Positions 25,480 through 36,826 of a DNA stretch of 64,000 bases are shown here, piece by piece (positions within the stretch are counted from its first letter, which is position 1; every line of letters starts with the position of its first letter). Origin of the DNA: Neurospora crassa OR74A. Lineage: Eukaryota; Ascomycota; Sordariomycetes; Sordariales; Sordariaceae. The notes below the pieces were generated by a model. The model saw only the letters and a list, made by a program, of their open reading frames with translations. It did no database searches and had not been told where the DNA came from. The stretch spans positions 2,604,001-2,668,000 of the forward strand of contig NC_026504.1 in assembly GCF_000182925.2 (NCBI RefSeq), in the 5' to 3' direction. A program made the position numbers and the translations under genes.

Positions 25480-25892
25480 GGTACCCGTACTACGCCCCCA
25501 CTTTTTTGGACCTCGTAGAACTCGCACCCCCTAAAGTGGGTGCTCACGGGTACTACGGCCACACCAGTAAAACGGCCAGGTCAGGGTTAGAGGTGCAGTT
25601 TTGAGGCTCGATTCGTAGGGTAAATCACAACTTCCCAACATATAGAAATTTCTGAGAAATAAAAAGCTGGACGGATACATTACTCTATTCTAACTATCCT
25701 CTAGCTCTTTCTTTATTTTCAATTAATTATTGAAATACGTTGTGGGCGTTCACTGTTTTGGTATCGTTTATCTGATTTGCACCTCTAACCCTGGTGGCCG
25801 TTTTAGTGGTGTGGCCGTGTTATTCGTGAGCACCCACTTAGGTGGGTGCGAGTTTGCGAGTCCCAAAAAAGTGGGGGCGTAGTACGGGTACC
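25480..25892. mobile_element. MITE-like element with long terminal inverted repeats
   Basis: The arms 25480-25596 and 25779-25892 are near-perfect reverse complements. They share GGTACCCGTACTACGCCCCC at the tip, then runs such as AGTGGGTGCTCACG, ACGGCCACACCA and AGGGTTAGAGGTGCA. The 180-bp centre is AT-rich and noncoding. CCGG lies at both ends (25478-25481 and 25891-25894), which could be a 4-bp target duplication or part of the palindromic tip. There is no transposase, so it is a non-autonomous element. It carries no RIP signature. Confidence 0.75.
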
Positions 25893-27539
25893 GGATGTGA
25901 AGATTGCCGAGATGGTCGGTTCTTGTTCAAGGCTTTGGGCTGTCACTGTCAAACCCGGAAATGTGGGATGAGGTGGGGATGTTTCTTTGGGCTTGACAAG
26001 CGGGGCGGGCGGGCGTCCGAAACCCACCGAGTGATGATCGATGACAGGATTGGTAAGGCGGGGATGGGAGCCGACTGACTTGCAACTTGGTTCGGCTGCG
26101 ATCCGGCCAAAGGAGAAATGCGTGGTAAGATGAGGACAGTTGAGCCTCATCAATGAATGACCTGATGAGTTGATGACCTATTGTCGGCAAGATGTACACG
26201 TGTAGTTGCCGAGGAGAGGTGCGACAGAATATTGTAGTCAGACACAACCAAATGAAGGTCGAATCGAAGCTCAAATGTCAGCCTATGATGTCCAAGGATG
26301 GATTGAAGATGCCAAGCCCAACTTTCAAAGGCGGTGACAAACTGCCGATGCCAAAAGCCTCAAGTGGTCAACCACGGCATTGAAGTCAGGGACACAACTC
26401 GTAGTTTGGCAATGTTCTCTGAGCCATTACGGAATACCAGATGTTTTGCAAACATACCAGTCTGTGAAAGCATCCACGAACGAGCTTTGGGGAAAAAAGT
26501 GACGATCCCATTAAAACGTAGCGTAGCTGCTCCGCCCGCTGTCGCCGCTCAGGTACGTACCGTATGGAAATTACCGATGCCAACTGTGCCAGTTCGCCGT
26601 CAGTGGCTCAACGTGCCAATCCAACTGGTCCATCACGCCAACCCCCCTGGCGACCTGATTTGCCTGGGTGGTGCATGGCAGGATGGCAACGAACCAGCCG
26701 AAGAAGAGGTGGGATCACGGTGTGGATGCAATCGTTCCATATCACTGGCAAACTCCGGGCAATTCGAGGTTCTCGATGGGAGATTCCATGTCAAAGGGAT
26801 GGAGATGTGTGTTGTATGGTAAACTACAGTAGCCTTTTGTTGTCAGTCAGCCGACCTCTACTAGTGTACCAACCGCAGTGGTGAGGCACGGTAAGTAGTG
26901 TACAGGTATGTATGAAAAAGTTATGGTTGAGATCAATACCACACACATGCCGCCGTATCTCCGCGTAGATCACTTCAACTTCCATTCCTTATCTGATGGA
27001 ACTTCGCCCTCAGTTTCCCACCTCGCGGTGACGTGGTCAGTGCCTGTCACCCAAGGAACTCAAAAGATAGGAGCCCAAGGAGGAACAATGGCACATCTCA
27101 ATGCACGGCAGAGCATGGTGTTGGGATTTCATTGCTTGGCGGGCTCTCAGTTTCATTGAGCACTCGCTGAGAGTCGCCGTCCGGTCATTCGAACTTGGTG
27201 AAACAACATCCAAGAGTGGGTCCGGAAGGCGGAAACAACAGCTTCGCAGTGGGCCGATTCTGGGGTCATTCCCGCCATTGGTCAACCCAACACGTCTCTC
27301 AGGGGCTCCCGCCAAAGGACACCAAAGGCAAAAGGACTTTAAAAAATCCAGCAACCCCTAAACTTGTCAGTCGCCTTTCCCTAGCATCCCACTTGCAAGA
27401 GGACGCGGTCGATTGTTTCTTTTTCTTGCCCCGGTTTCCTCCACGCGCATAGTATCTTCTTTCCTCGCTACAGGTCCCTCCTCGCGTTCCAACACCCAGC
27501 AACACCTAATTGGAGGCGCCTATTCTCTATTCGCCCACC
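25893..27539. promoter_or_regulatory. ERG25 upstream region
   Basis: 1.65 kb without a recognisable coding frame. The last 100 bp before the ERG25 ATG are pyrimidine-rich (CTTTCCTCGCTACAGGTCCC and similar), typical of fungal 5' leaders. Open frames here (up to 162 codons) lack family features. Confidence 0.5.
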
Positions 27540-28674
27540 ATGGCTTCGGCAGTCCTGTACGTTCTTGTTTACCATCGTGCGCCTGTCAACCGTGCCCAGA
27601 TCGAAAGCTGACTCGTATCGTCCCGTCATCTAGTAATGCGACCGTCGCTGGCCTGAGCTCGACAGACACGTACTTCACCGTCTTGGAGGAGGTTTCCAAG
27701 TACAATGTTCAGCTGAGCTACCCCGAGAAGCTCTGGGCGGTACGCGGCCCCTGCAACCCAACCCCGAAACGCCGGGACGAGACACGAACAAGGATAGCTA
27801 ACGTTGGACGATAGGCGTGGTATCTGTGGATGCAGAACGACGTTCTCGCGACCGGTCTCATGAGCTTCTTCATGCACGAGATCGTCTACTTCGGCAGGTC
27901 GCTCCCGTGGATGATCATCGATGCTCTCCCCATGTTCAACAAGTACAAGATTCAAAAAGTTAGTGCCCAGCCAAGCATGACCTGAGACTCAAAAAGCAAA
28001 AGAAACTAACAACCACATAGGAAAAACGCCCCACCTGGAGGGAACAGTTCGAGTGCGCCGGTCTCGTTCTCCTCAGCCACTGCACCGTCGAACTCCCTCA
28101 GATCTGGCTCTTCCACCCCATCGCCACCTACTTTGGTCTCGACTATGGCGTGCCCTTCCCTCCTCTTTGGAAGATGGCCCTTCACATCTGCATCTTCTTC
28201 GTCATGGAGGATGCTTGGCACTATTGGAACCACCGCGCGCTTCACTACGGCCCTCTCTACAAGGCCATCCACAAGATTCACCACACGTACAGCGCGCCCT
28301 TTGGTCTCACCGCCGAGTACGCCTCCCCCATTGAGGTTATGCTCCTCGGTATTGGTACTGTAGGATCCCCCATCCTCTGGGTTTCCATCACCAAGGACCT
28401 CCATCTCGCCACCATGTATGTCTGGATTGTCCTCCGTCTCTTCCAGGCCATCGACGCCCATTCCGGCTATGACTTCCCCTTCAGCTTGCGCCACTTCCTC
28501 CCCTTCTGGTGCGGTGCTGAGCACCACGATCTCCACCACGAGCGCTTCATCGGCAACTATGCCTCCAGCTTCCGCTGGTGGGATTACTGCCTCGACACCG
28601 AGGCCGGTGAGGAAGCTGCCAAGGCTCGCCGTGACAAGAAGCTTGCGGCCATCAAGGCCAAGAAGGCCCAGTAA
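27540..28674 (+). CDS. ERG25: C-4 methylsterol oxidase Erg25
   Basis: Four exons: 27540-27556, 27634-27739, 27815-27958 and 28021-28674, giving 306 residues; introns are 62-77 bp. Catalyses oxidative removal of the C-4 methyl groups of sterols in the ER during ergosterol synthesis. The di-iron histidine boxes of the fatty-acid hydroxylase/sterol desaturase family are present: HRALH (160-164), HKIHH (173-177) and HHDLHH (257-262), plus [12 protein letters not shown] upstream. The C-terminus ends in a lysine-rich tail ([12 protein letters not shown]) suited to ER retrieval. Length matches yeast Erg25. Frame and boxes are intact. Confidence 0.95.
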
Positions 28675-29259
28675 ATGGGTGGAGTTTATGGATCCGCTGT
28701 TATGATACCGTTCACGGTATTCGTACTGTTGTCTTCCAAGGTCTTCTATTCGACCTCACTAATTTTGGACAACGCATCACCAAACAACGGGGAAGAAGGA
28801 AGGGAAGAACCACCTAACGATGGGAATTGGTCCATGAGACAAATCAGGGAAATAAGGATTCGATAAAGGCCAGAAACGGGTTGGTTTATTTTGGCTGAAA
28901 GATAAGAAGAGAGGTGCGGTTTTGGTCGAACACGGACCAACCGATGCACACCTCCATGCAAAAAAGGCGTTTGGAAGAGGAAGAGAGTTGCGTCGCACCT
29001 TTCTTGCCGTACGCACGCGGTGGTGCAGTTGGGGAGGGGGGCATTTTCCTTCTCGCTTCTATTAATTCTTGTACATAGCTGATTCCTTCTTTCGGCGTCC
29101 TCCTCGGCAAAGCACCACCCCGTGCCCAGCCCTCTACCCCTTCCATACAAAGCCCTTTTGATAATCTAGTAATGAGAGGATCATGAAAGTAAAATACATA
29201 ACCTAGATACACTTACATACACCCTTGATGACTCCTGAGTGAAGCTTCTGTCAATTACT
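28675..29259. other. Convergent 3' region between ERG25 and the PCD gene
   Basis: 585 bp holding the 3' UTRs of the two convergent genes. No further gene seen. Confidence 0.5.
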
Positions 29260-30713
29260 TCACTTCTTAAGGTGCGTAGGCGTGCAGCAATCACCAGACG
29301 AAGCCACGGCCCGGTCGGTCAAGTTGGGCATGGCGCAGCTGGCGCCAGCTTCCGGCTCAGTCTCGCCAAAGTCTTTGGCCAAGGAGTCGCAGATAGTAGC
29401 TAGTTCAATGTCCAGGGATGAGAGACCTTTGGGGACGTGAGTCGTCCAGCGAATGAAGGTTGTGTTGAAGACCTAGGCAGGGGCGGTGAGATTAGAGAGG
29501 AAGATAAGAGGGAGAGGATATGTGGCAAAAGAGAGCATGTAGAGGAGAGAGAGAGGATGTGGCTTACATTGGACCATTCGGGATGGTGGTTCTTGAGCTT
29601 GCATTGCAGGGAGACGGCAGTCATAAAGTCCTAATTGGGAGGCGTCGAGATTAGGATCTTGGTTATAACTCGGAATTATCTGAGTCTCTGGGTGTGTAAC
29701 ACAGTCTTGCATGCCCTATGAGACACGCTCGGTATATTGTAGCCACGCAAATCGTGAGTAATAATGGGGTCGGAGCTGTGTGCAACAAGGAGAAAACGAA
29801 GAAAAGAGCAATCATATATGGGAGGGGGGGGGGTGCATAGTAAAGATAAAGCAAGAGCCCGAATTTCAAAACCCATCCAAGAGTCCAAATCGGACGAGAA
29901 TAAGCACTTCAGCCAGATAGACATAGTAGAGAGGTAGGTAGGTATATCAGATACCTTATCCGTCATAACTGGCTGGCTGGCTGGCTGGCTGGCGTCGCAG
30001 CTCGGTTTCTTTCTTTCATTTGTCCGTTCGGATTTTCCTTCATCATCAACACCACTTGTGCGTGCATGTATGTGATTTGACCATCCAAATCCGAAGCAAA
30101 TCCCAACAAATGCGATGACACAGATACAGGTCGGTAGGTGATTTTTGAAGAAAGAAGGATAGACAAGTAGCCATGAAAACAAAAAGGTACCACAAACACT
30201 TCAACCACCCAAACGAAGAAAAGTCATTTCACTCAACAAAAAGTAAAGTAGAACAACACATACCCAAGTCTTGGCAAAGGTCTTGAACTTAAAAGTCCTT
30301 TCGATAGCGAGACCCTGCTGTGTAAGCGTCCACCTACCACCACCACCACCGGTGGACAAAAGCTTCTCAAGTGCCGGATCAAGAACCGCTGGGTCGGAAC
30401 CCTCAGAGAATTGCGGCTTCGTTTCCGAAGGCGAAGACGACATGTTGCGAGATTGTTGTTGTTGTTGCAGTGACGGGCTGCGCTGTTTTTGTTGCTGTGT
30501 TTGCTGAAGATGATTATGCGTGGTGGTGGTGATGGTGGCGGGTTTTGGTGTTGTTGTTGTTGTTGTTGTTGATCGTTTGGAGGTTTGAATGGAGATGGAG
30601 AACTTCCTGGTCAAAGAAGTGTTCTCGGCGAATGTACGGTAGTTGGGGTACAATTTGGTAAAAAGAGTCCGCGATTTCGTTGTTGGAGCGAGGGTGAGGG
30701 ACATGTTGATCAT
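29260..30713 (-). CDS. Pterin-4a-carbinolamine dehydratase family protein (PCD/DCoH)
   Basis: Three exons: 30713-30264, 29630-29568 and 29472-29260, giving 241 residues. The PCD fold spans the splices: RWTLTQQGLAIERTFKFKTF, DFMTAV, then NHHPEWSN (H165, H166) and TTHVPKGLSSLDIELA. HHPEW and TTH are the pterin-site motifs. PCD dehydrates 4a-hydroxy-tetrahydropterins; in fungi the physiological partner is unclear. The first ~100 residues are Arg/Ser/Thr-rich without acidic residues at the start and look like a mitochondrial presequence. The alternative starts at 30704 and 30443 (MSSSPSETKP) would give shorter, perhaps cytosolic, forms. The C-terminal tail is extended. Intron 1 is 633 bp, unusually long here. 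Confidence 0.85.
29969..29992. repeat. (CTGG)n microsatellite inside the PCD intron
   Basis: Six tandem CTGG/GGCT units in intron 1 of the PCD gene. Likely length-polymorphic. Confidence 0.7.
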
Positions 30714-31544
30714 TTTGTCCCAGGAAAAGAAAGCTTGGATCAAAAGAATGGACTTAAAGAGGGTCGAAGGTGATGAGGTATTGCTGTGCTGTGCTGTGTT
30801 GTACGTACCACGAAGGTGTGTGGTGTGGTGGTGGAAGGTGAGAATGAGGTATACTAAGAAAAGGTGAGGTCAAGGTGAACATTGATGGGCACGTTCCTCA
30901 CCGTGAGGGGTTCGTGCACTGTCCAGGTACATAGCCAGTTACCAAGGTCAATCGCGTGCCATGGAATGGATAGCGAAGGGTGATAAAGTTCTCGCTTTTA
31001 CACCGTTCGTTTATTCATGAACTCTCCTGTAGCACATTAGAATTCCACAACTTGAAGCCGTCATGTTGTCAGAAATGATGTTGAACCATACATAGCGCAA
31101 GTAGAAGTCAATCATAACCCTATGTAGCAACCCTGGGCTGTTAATTGCTTACACATAACTACCAAAGCAGTCGCGTCGTCACCATCACTGACAGTTTGGA
31201 ACTGCCGAGGCCAATATTGATGACTTCTGTCGTAGACAACCACTCGGACATGCGTGTTTGGGTTACTTTTGCAGGGATCAACGAAGCCACAGTGACGACG
31301 ATAACGTTTACAGTCAACACCTTGCCGTCTTAGGCAGGTTCTTCACAATCTATGACAGTGTTCGCATGATATAAGAGGGGAGATTCGTCAGCTTGGTGTG
31401 TCTACCAGTGAAACCAGGGCCAACTTTTGGAGGTTCTCAAATCATCTCATAATACAAAAGTCAACGATCGCAGAGATACAGCCGAGTGCCAGAGACTCTT
31501 CAACATTATACCTTTTGCAAACGCCAGGCTGTCTACAGGTCAAT
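30714..31544. promoter_or_regulatory. Divergent promoter region, PCD and amidohydrolase
   Basis: 830 bp between divergent start codons. No ORF of interest. It contains short GGTGTG/TGTGCTGTGCTG repeats near 30785. Confidence 0.45.
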
Positions 31545-32994
31545 ATGCAGATCAAAGTAACTCTGCCCAACGACACCATCAACAGGGACTCTGTCGATGA
31601 TAGAGCTTCCTACCATGGAATCCTCGCCGATGTTCTGATACCCGGCCGTGGTGAGCCTCTGAAGAACGGGGCGTTGGTGGTGAAAGACTCGGTTATCGAG
31701 TGGGTTGGGCCAAGCGACGAGATACCCTCAGAATATTCCTCAATCCGTGTCTCGCGTGTACCGGTTCTTATGCCGTGAGTGAACTTCTTCCGTTCAGCCT
31801 CGGCAAGCCATTAAGCGACTGCTAACCATAAGACAGAGGCATGTGGGATGTACACACACATTACGAGGGTGTCGGCGTCGCACAGGGCATCAGAGAAAGC
31901 ATGAAGCCTTTCTTACCCGGGACAGCCACGCTCATCGGGGCAGTTATTGTCGACGACATGCGCCGAACGCTCATGGCGGGGTTCACCTCGATCCGCGAGC
32001 TCGGCGGCTATGCTGGGGACGTTGCACCCGCTATTGACATGGGCGCCATTGTCGGCCCGCACGTGTACGCGGCCATGAGCCTACTTAGCATCACAGGTGG
32101 CCATGGAGATCTTCATGATGTGCCCCTCCGGACCGTTTTAGATGCTTGCGCAAATGGCTCATCATCGTGCTTCCTTTGTGACGGCGTGGACGGCTGTATC
32201 AATGCTGTGCGGCAGCAGATTCGACGAGGCGCCAAGGTGATCAAGGTCTGCTCGACGGGCGGCGTGCTTTCGCTGAATGACCAGCCCGAGGACACGCAGT
32301 TCAGCGCCGAGGAGTTGCGAGCCATTGTGCAAGAAGCCAAGCGGAGCAGCCGAGTAGTAGCCGCTCATGCCCACGGAAAGCCCGGTATCATGGCGGCTCT
32401 GGATGCGGGAGTGAAGAGCATCGAACATGGCTCGTTCCTGGACGAGGAGGTTGCCGCCAAGATGAAGGAGAAGGATGCCATTCTGGTCCCTACACGCCAC
32501 GTCGTCGAGGGCATGGCTGCTAATAATGACGACCTCGATCCACGGCAAAGAGCGAAGCTGGAGCGAACCATGCAGCTGTCGAGAGACAGCATCAAACTGG
32601 CTCACCGGATGGGGGTCAAGATTGCCCTAGGGACAGACACTTTCCGCAGCGACAAGAATCATGCGGTAGCCCACGGGAAAAACGCCATGGAACTTCGCTA
32701 CGCCATTGAGGCTGGGATGACTCCTCTTCAGGCCATTGAGATGGCAACCGCTACTCCTCCTGAAACCTTGTGAGTGTTGGATATCGTCGATGCTGTTATG
32801 TAGCTGTGGCTGACAATGGTCCGTCACTTTCCAGGGGTCCTCAGGCTCGAAAGTCGGGCCAGCTCAAGGCTGGCTATGACGCCGACTTGATCGCCATTTC
32901 GTCTAACCCGCTTGAAGACATTGAGATTTTGATAGATCCGGATAACATCACCCATGTGTGGAAGGGAGGCGTGCTGTTCAAGTGCCCTCAATAA
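31545..32994 (+). CDS. Metal-dependent amidohydrolase (imidazolonepropionase/prolidase-like)
   Basis: Three exons: 31545-31774, 31837-32769 and 32835-32994, giving 440 residues; introns are 62 and 65 bp. The amidohydrolase superfamily metal site is complete: HTH (H83, H85) after PGMWDV, the carboxylated-lysine candidate K213 in AKVIKVCSTGG, H254 in AHAHG, H274 in IEHGS and D344 in GTDTF. The N-terminal segment (DVLIPGRGEPLKNGALVV) and the C-terminal AGYDADLIAISSNPLEDIE form the usual composite beta-sandwich. The family includes peptidases that cleave Xaa-Pro or Xaa-Arg/Lys and ochratoxin-type amidases. Substrate cannot be assigned. No signal peptide is seen, so cytosolic. The start was chosen as the first ATG in frame. 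Confidence 0.88.
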
Positions 32995-34543
32995 TTATGT
33001 AGTACCGAGTCAAGATGCATCAGTTGGATAGACTCTGGGAAATCGATACCAAGCACGTGAAGGGATGAATGTTGGGAGTGCGTTGTTGATGGGATGGAAC
33101 CAACTCTGAAGGTCGAGACGGAAGAGTTGAAAGTGGAAGTCCACGAGGTGACATCGTGCAAGTAGCGCTACCATCGATCAGCGCACTTGCAGTGCTTGGG
33201 TGCTTGCAGTGGAGACAGAAATGCGGGGCTGACCAAGGCTTCTCACGTGATCTCAGCTTTCACCTCAAAGGTTTCCGAGTAAAGGTATACATAGTATTTC
33301 TTAGTTTGAAGTCCAAATTGTTTGCAAACCAATGCTGTACCAGATATTACCTCATGCCGCCCACAAGTTTGACAGTATAATTTCCAAATCTGACGAGCCA
33401 CCAGCTGAGTGAATGCGGATTATTTGCGAACAGTAGTGCGGGACAAACACTATCGGTTCGGATTTCTGCACTCGTCCAAATTCCGAAGCCGTCCGTCACT
33501 TCAGTTGAGCTGCCGCATTTGTCACCACATTGCTGACAAAGCATTCGGCCGACGACCCGCGGCCGCGACAAAGGAAAAGAGCACTGTTCGCTGCAAGGTC
33601 CCGTCCACTGCAGTCGCCATTGCCTTGACTGGAAGCAACTTGGACTTCTCAAACCAGGAACGACAAGCTTGAACGTAACTGTCAGGGCCAGTCCTGCAGT
33701 GGGTTTGTGTGAATGGGAATCTGCAGTGATTTCGAGGTTTGAGCAAAGCCAAAACTTTTTACCGAAACACTTCCAGTCGGCAATCAGTTGTCACCCAGTC
33801 CAGTCCCATTGCAACTCCCTTGTCGACGGGACCGTCCATCTCCGCCCACTTTTCCCACTTCCTCTGGATCCGATTACATACTCCAACCATACTATACTAT
33901 TCCATCTTTCGTCGGCCGCTTTGCTGAGTCAACTTACACATCCAAGTTGCTTCCAACAGCCACACCACATCGCACCACAGCAGCTCCACGCCTCCAGCTT
34001 TGAGCCTCGCTCCCATCCACCCTCCCTTGCGACGCTATTCAGAGGGCGCCGTTGCGTGTTACCGCACCATCATCCAGTCAGCAGACAAGCTGGTCGAGAT
34101 CTCCGGAAACCCTCACAGAACTTCACTGGGCACCTTTTCTCACACGGGACAGATTTCTCATCACTTGCTGGACTGGGTCCGATAATCGCTTCAACAATTG
34201 GTCCAACTATCTCAAACCTCGGCGCCACTTTTGATCCTACCACTTGACCTGACCCCGTCATCTTGAGGGTGTTTTCTGCATCAATCCCCATAAGGCCATC
34301 ACCACAATCTGCACAAACCGTAGAGGTAAAAGCCCGCACCAGGTTGGTTTGATACATTGCTGACATCCAGCCCCGGCTTCTCAGAAAGTGTCCTGCGGTT
34401 ACACCAAGTACCTGGCACAAAGGCACAAGATATCTGCCCACCTGTACCGCACGCAGTCTATAGTCCCCGGTCTGCGGAGCGGGCCTGCTGTACCACTTGC
34501 GGACCTAGTAGTTCTGGTAAGCGTTACAGTCACATAGAGAAGC
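32995..34543. promoter_or_regulatory. kapC upstream region and 5' leader
   Basis: 1.55 kb with no convincing gene. From about 33770 it becomes C/T-rich, as in long fungal 5' UTRs. A 192-codon open frame at 33669-34247 is low-complexity Ser/Pro/His and probably random. Short upstream ORFs are possible. Confidence 0.45.
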
Positions 34544-36826
34544 ATGTCGACAAACCTCGAAATGGGTGAGTGCTTTCCCATCATCTGTTAGGTTTCCAAC
34601 CCCTGCCCTATCGTCCAAGCCGTCATATATTATTTTCCATGTCGATCAAGGCCACGAGTCGAGTTTTGGATATCCGACAACACGCAAGTGCTTACAACAT
34701 TTCTCACACTCGGCTGGGGTACTTTGCCATGTTCACGGATTTGATTAAGGCTTGTTTCTCTCTCTTGAGATACTATCTAAAGGTTCTCGGAAGCACCTCA
34801 GCTGCACGGCAGACAATGGTGGTTTTGGCTCAATCATGTTGCGGCCAAATCGAGCATTGTCAGCACATCCGGTCGCTAAGCAAGGGTCGCTCCGAGCCCT
34901 GTTTTTGTCATCCCCGTCCAATCTCATGTTACTGTTCGAGTATTGGAAGTGTTCTAACGCCTCCTGGACATAAACCCTTCCTTCACCTTGGCTCTCATTC
35001 TTTCACTGCCCACCAATCCTCTCTATCCTTTTATGCATAAAGCTGGAGTTCTCGGTCTCTGCAAGAGCCTGAGAATGCGAGACCAGTGGTTTTGCATCCC
35101 ACCTGATTTGCGTAACTCACCCTGACGAGGTTCGTGATCTTGTCACTACCCCTATCACTTACATGCACCTCTCCTTCACGCTTGCGGCCATCTACATGCG
35201 CTTCGACTACTCATCCCACGTATCAACCAAAACCAAGCCAACATCAGCAAGACTGGCTAGTTGGGTTATGTTCGGCTGGAGGTTGTAGATACATCTATAA
35301 TCTCTGCCTGCCAGCCGTCGCGGCCGCTTCCATACACATCTAAAACCCATGCGCTCTCTCTTCCCCTTCCAACCTGAAACTCAATCAAGCTCGTACCTAT
35401 CACTGCACCCACGATCTTGGCCTTGTCGTCTCCAGGAGCCAACAACACATTGTCTGACTACATTGATACAATTACTTTACTTCTTCACTCCTGCATTACA
35501 CGCTATTCTTTTCACAATGTCCTTCATCTTTTTCAAGACCATCCCGACTCAACCCTAAGCCACTGCTTGGGATATACTGACACCATCTATCCATCCAGAG
35601 CCGAGGGCTCGCGATTCACCGGCTGAGCCTATTCTAGCAAATAACCACACCGACCAAGCCGCCTACCAAATTCCAGCTTACCCAAATCACCCAACTTCGC
35701 CTTCTGGCGGACAAGGAGGAAGTCGGACCTCGCCCATAGCAGCAGCACCACCAGCTCTGCCCCATGGATACAATCATCAAACACCAACTGGCCCACACGA
35801 AGCACATTTGCACCCGGAATTACGAACTCACGAGTCCGGCCCCACAAACGGATATCAACCAGTGCCCGGAATGATGCCTGTTGGCGTCCCTCCCCAACCC
35901 GAGCAACAAGGTGCCATGCCTGCCCCCAGTACGCCTGTTGGTGTATCACAAATGGGAATCGTGAGCCCGGGCGATAGCGCTGGTGATGGTAGGAAGTCCA
36001 AACGAGAACTGTCACAGTCGAAGCGCGCTGCCCAAAACCGCGCCGCACAGGTCAGTAGTCTCCGATCCCTTGCGTTCTGGAAGACTGGTAAGCTTTGTTG
36101 TATGACCGATGCCGCAATCGCATCATCGGCCTGCATCTGGACTAGTCGCAATGGCGTGACGAAGGCCAACATGCAATACTGCAATACTGCTAGCAGTCGT
36201 TCAGCTGCGACAGCTTTTCAATGTATCAAGCTAATCATGGGCTACTACTACAGAGAGCATTCCGTCAACGAAAAGAAGGTTACATCAAAAAGTTGGAGCA
36301 ACAAGTCAGAGATTACAGCGAGATGGAGATGAGCTTCAAGGCCCTGCAGAACGAAAATTTCGCGTTGAGGGACTACATTCTTCACCTGCAAAATCGACTC
36401 ATTGACGTCCAGGGTGACTACCCACAACCTCCTCCGAACATCAGCCTAGCAACCCCCCACACTCAGCAACTTCAGCAACAGCAACCGCCTCCACCACCCT
36501 CCGTACCTCACGGCATTGCGCCTGATCCAGTCCAAGCTGTACAGCAGGTTCCTCCCGCTACCAGTGCTCCGTCGGCATCCTTAGAGGAAGCCGCGCAAGC
36601 CGTAGCCGGCCTGAGCCGAAGTGACCACCACATGGGTGGAACTTCCCGGGATCCCTATAACACAGCGGTCTCGGCAGCAGCTGCTGCTGCCGCTGCGGCG
36701 GCGGCTGCGGCGGCATCTCGCACAGATGATGACGCGAGGACGGCGGAGGTGATTCAGAGGCAATTGCAGGCGGATAACAACTCAGGCATGTCGGATGGTC
36801 TCCCACTTCAGCAAGCAGCTATATAG
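34544..36826 (+). CDS. kapC: bZIP transcription factor KapC (Yap-like)
   Basis: Three exons: 34544-34565 (22 nt), 35599-36050 and 36254-36826, giving 348 residues. The basic region KRAAQNRAAQ|RAFRQRKEGYIKKLE is split by the second intron (203 bp), a typical position, and is followed by a leucine-zipper region to about residue 200 with NFALRDYILHLQNRLIDVQ. This basic region and zipper match the fungal KapC group. Downstream are Gln/Pro-rich stretches and a 14-Ala run near 36690. Exon 1 (MSTNLEM) was assigned because the second exon has an in-frame stop upstream and no ATG; the GTGAGT donor at 34566 and the CATCCAG acceptor at 35598 restore frame. That intron is 1033 bp. No cysteine-rich redox domain of the Yap1 type is present. 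Confidence 0.82.

Noticed and set aside
25200-25562. 120-codon minus-strand frame
   Set aside because: Its first part lies inside the inverted repeat of the MITE and the rest in the NCA2 upstream region; no protein features.
33669-34247. 192-codon plus-strand frame upstream of kapC
   Set aside because: Low-complexity Ser/Pro/His translation of a C/T-rich leader; more likely 5' UTR.
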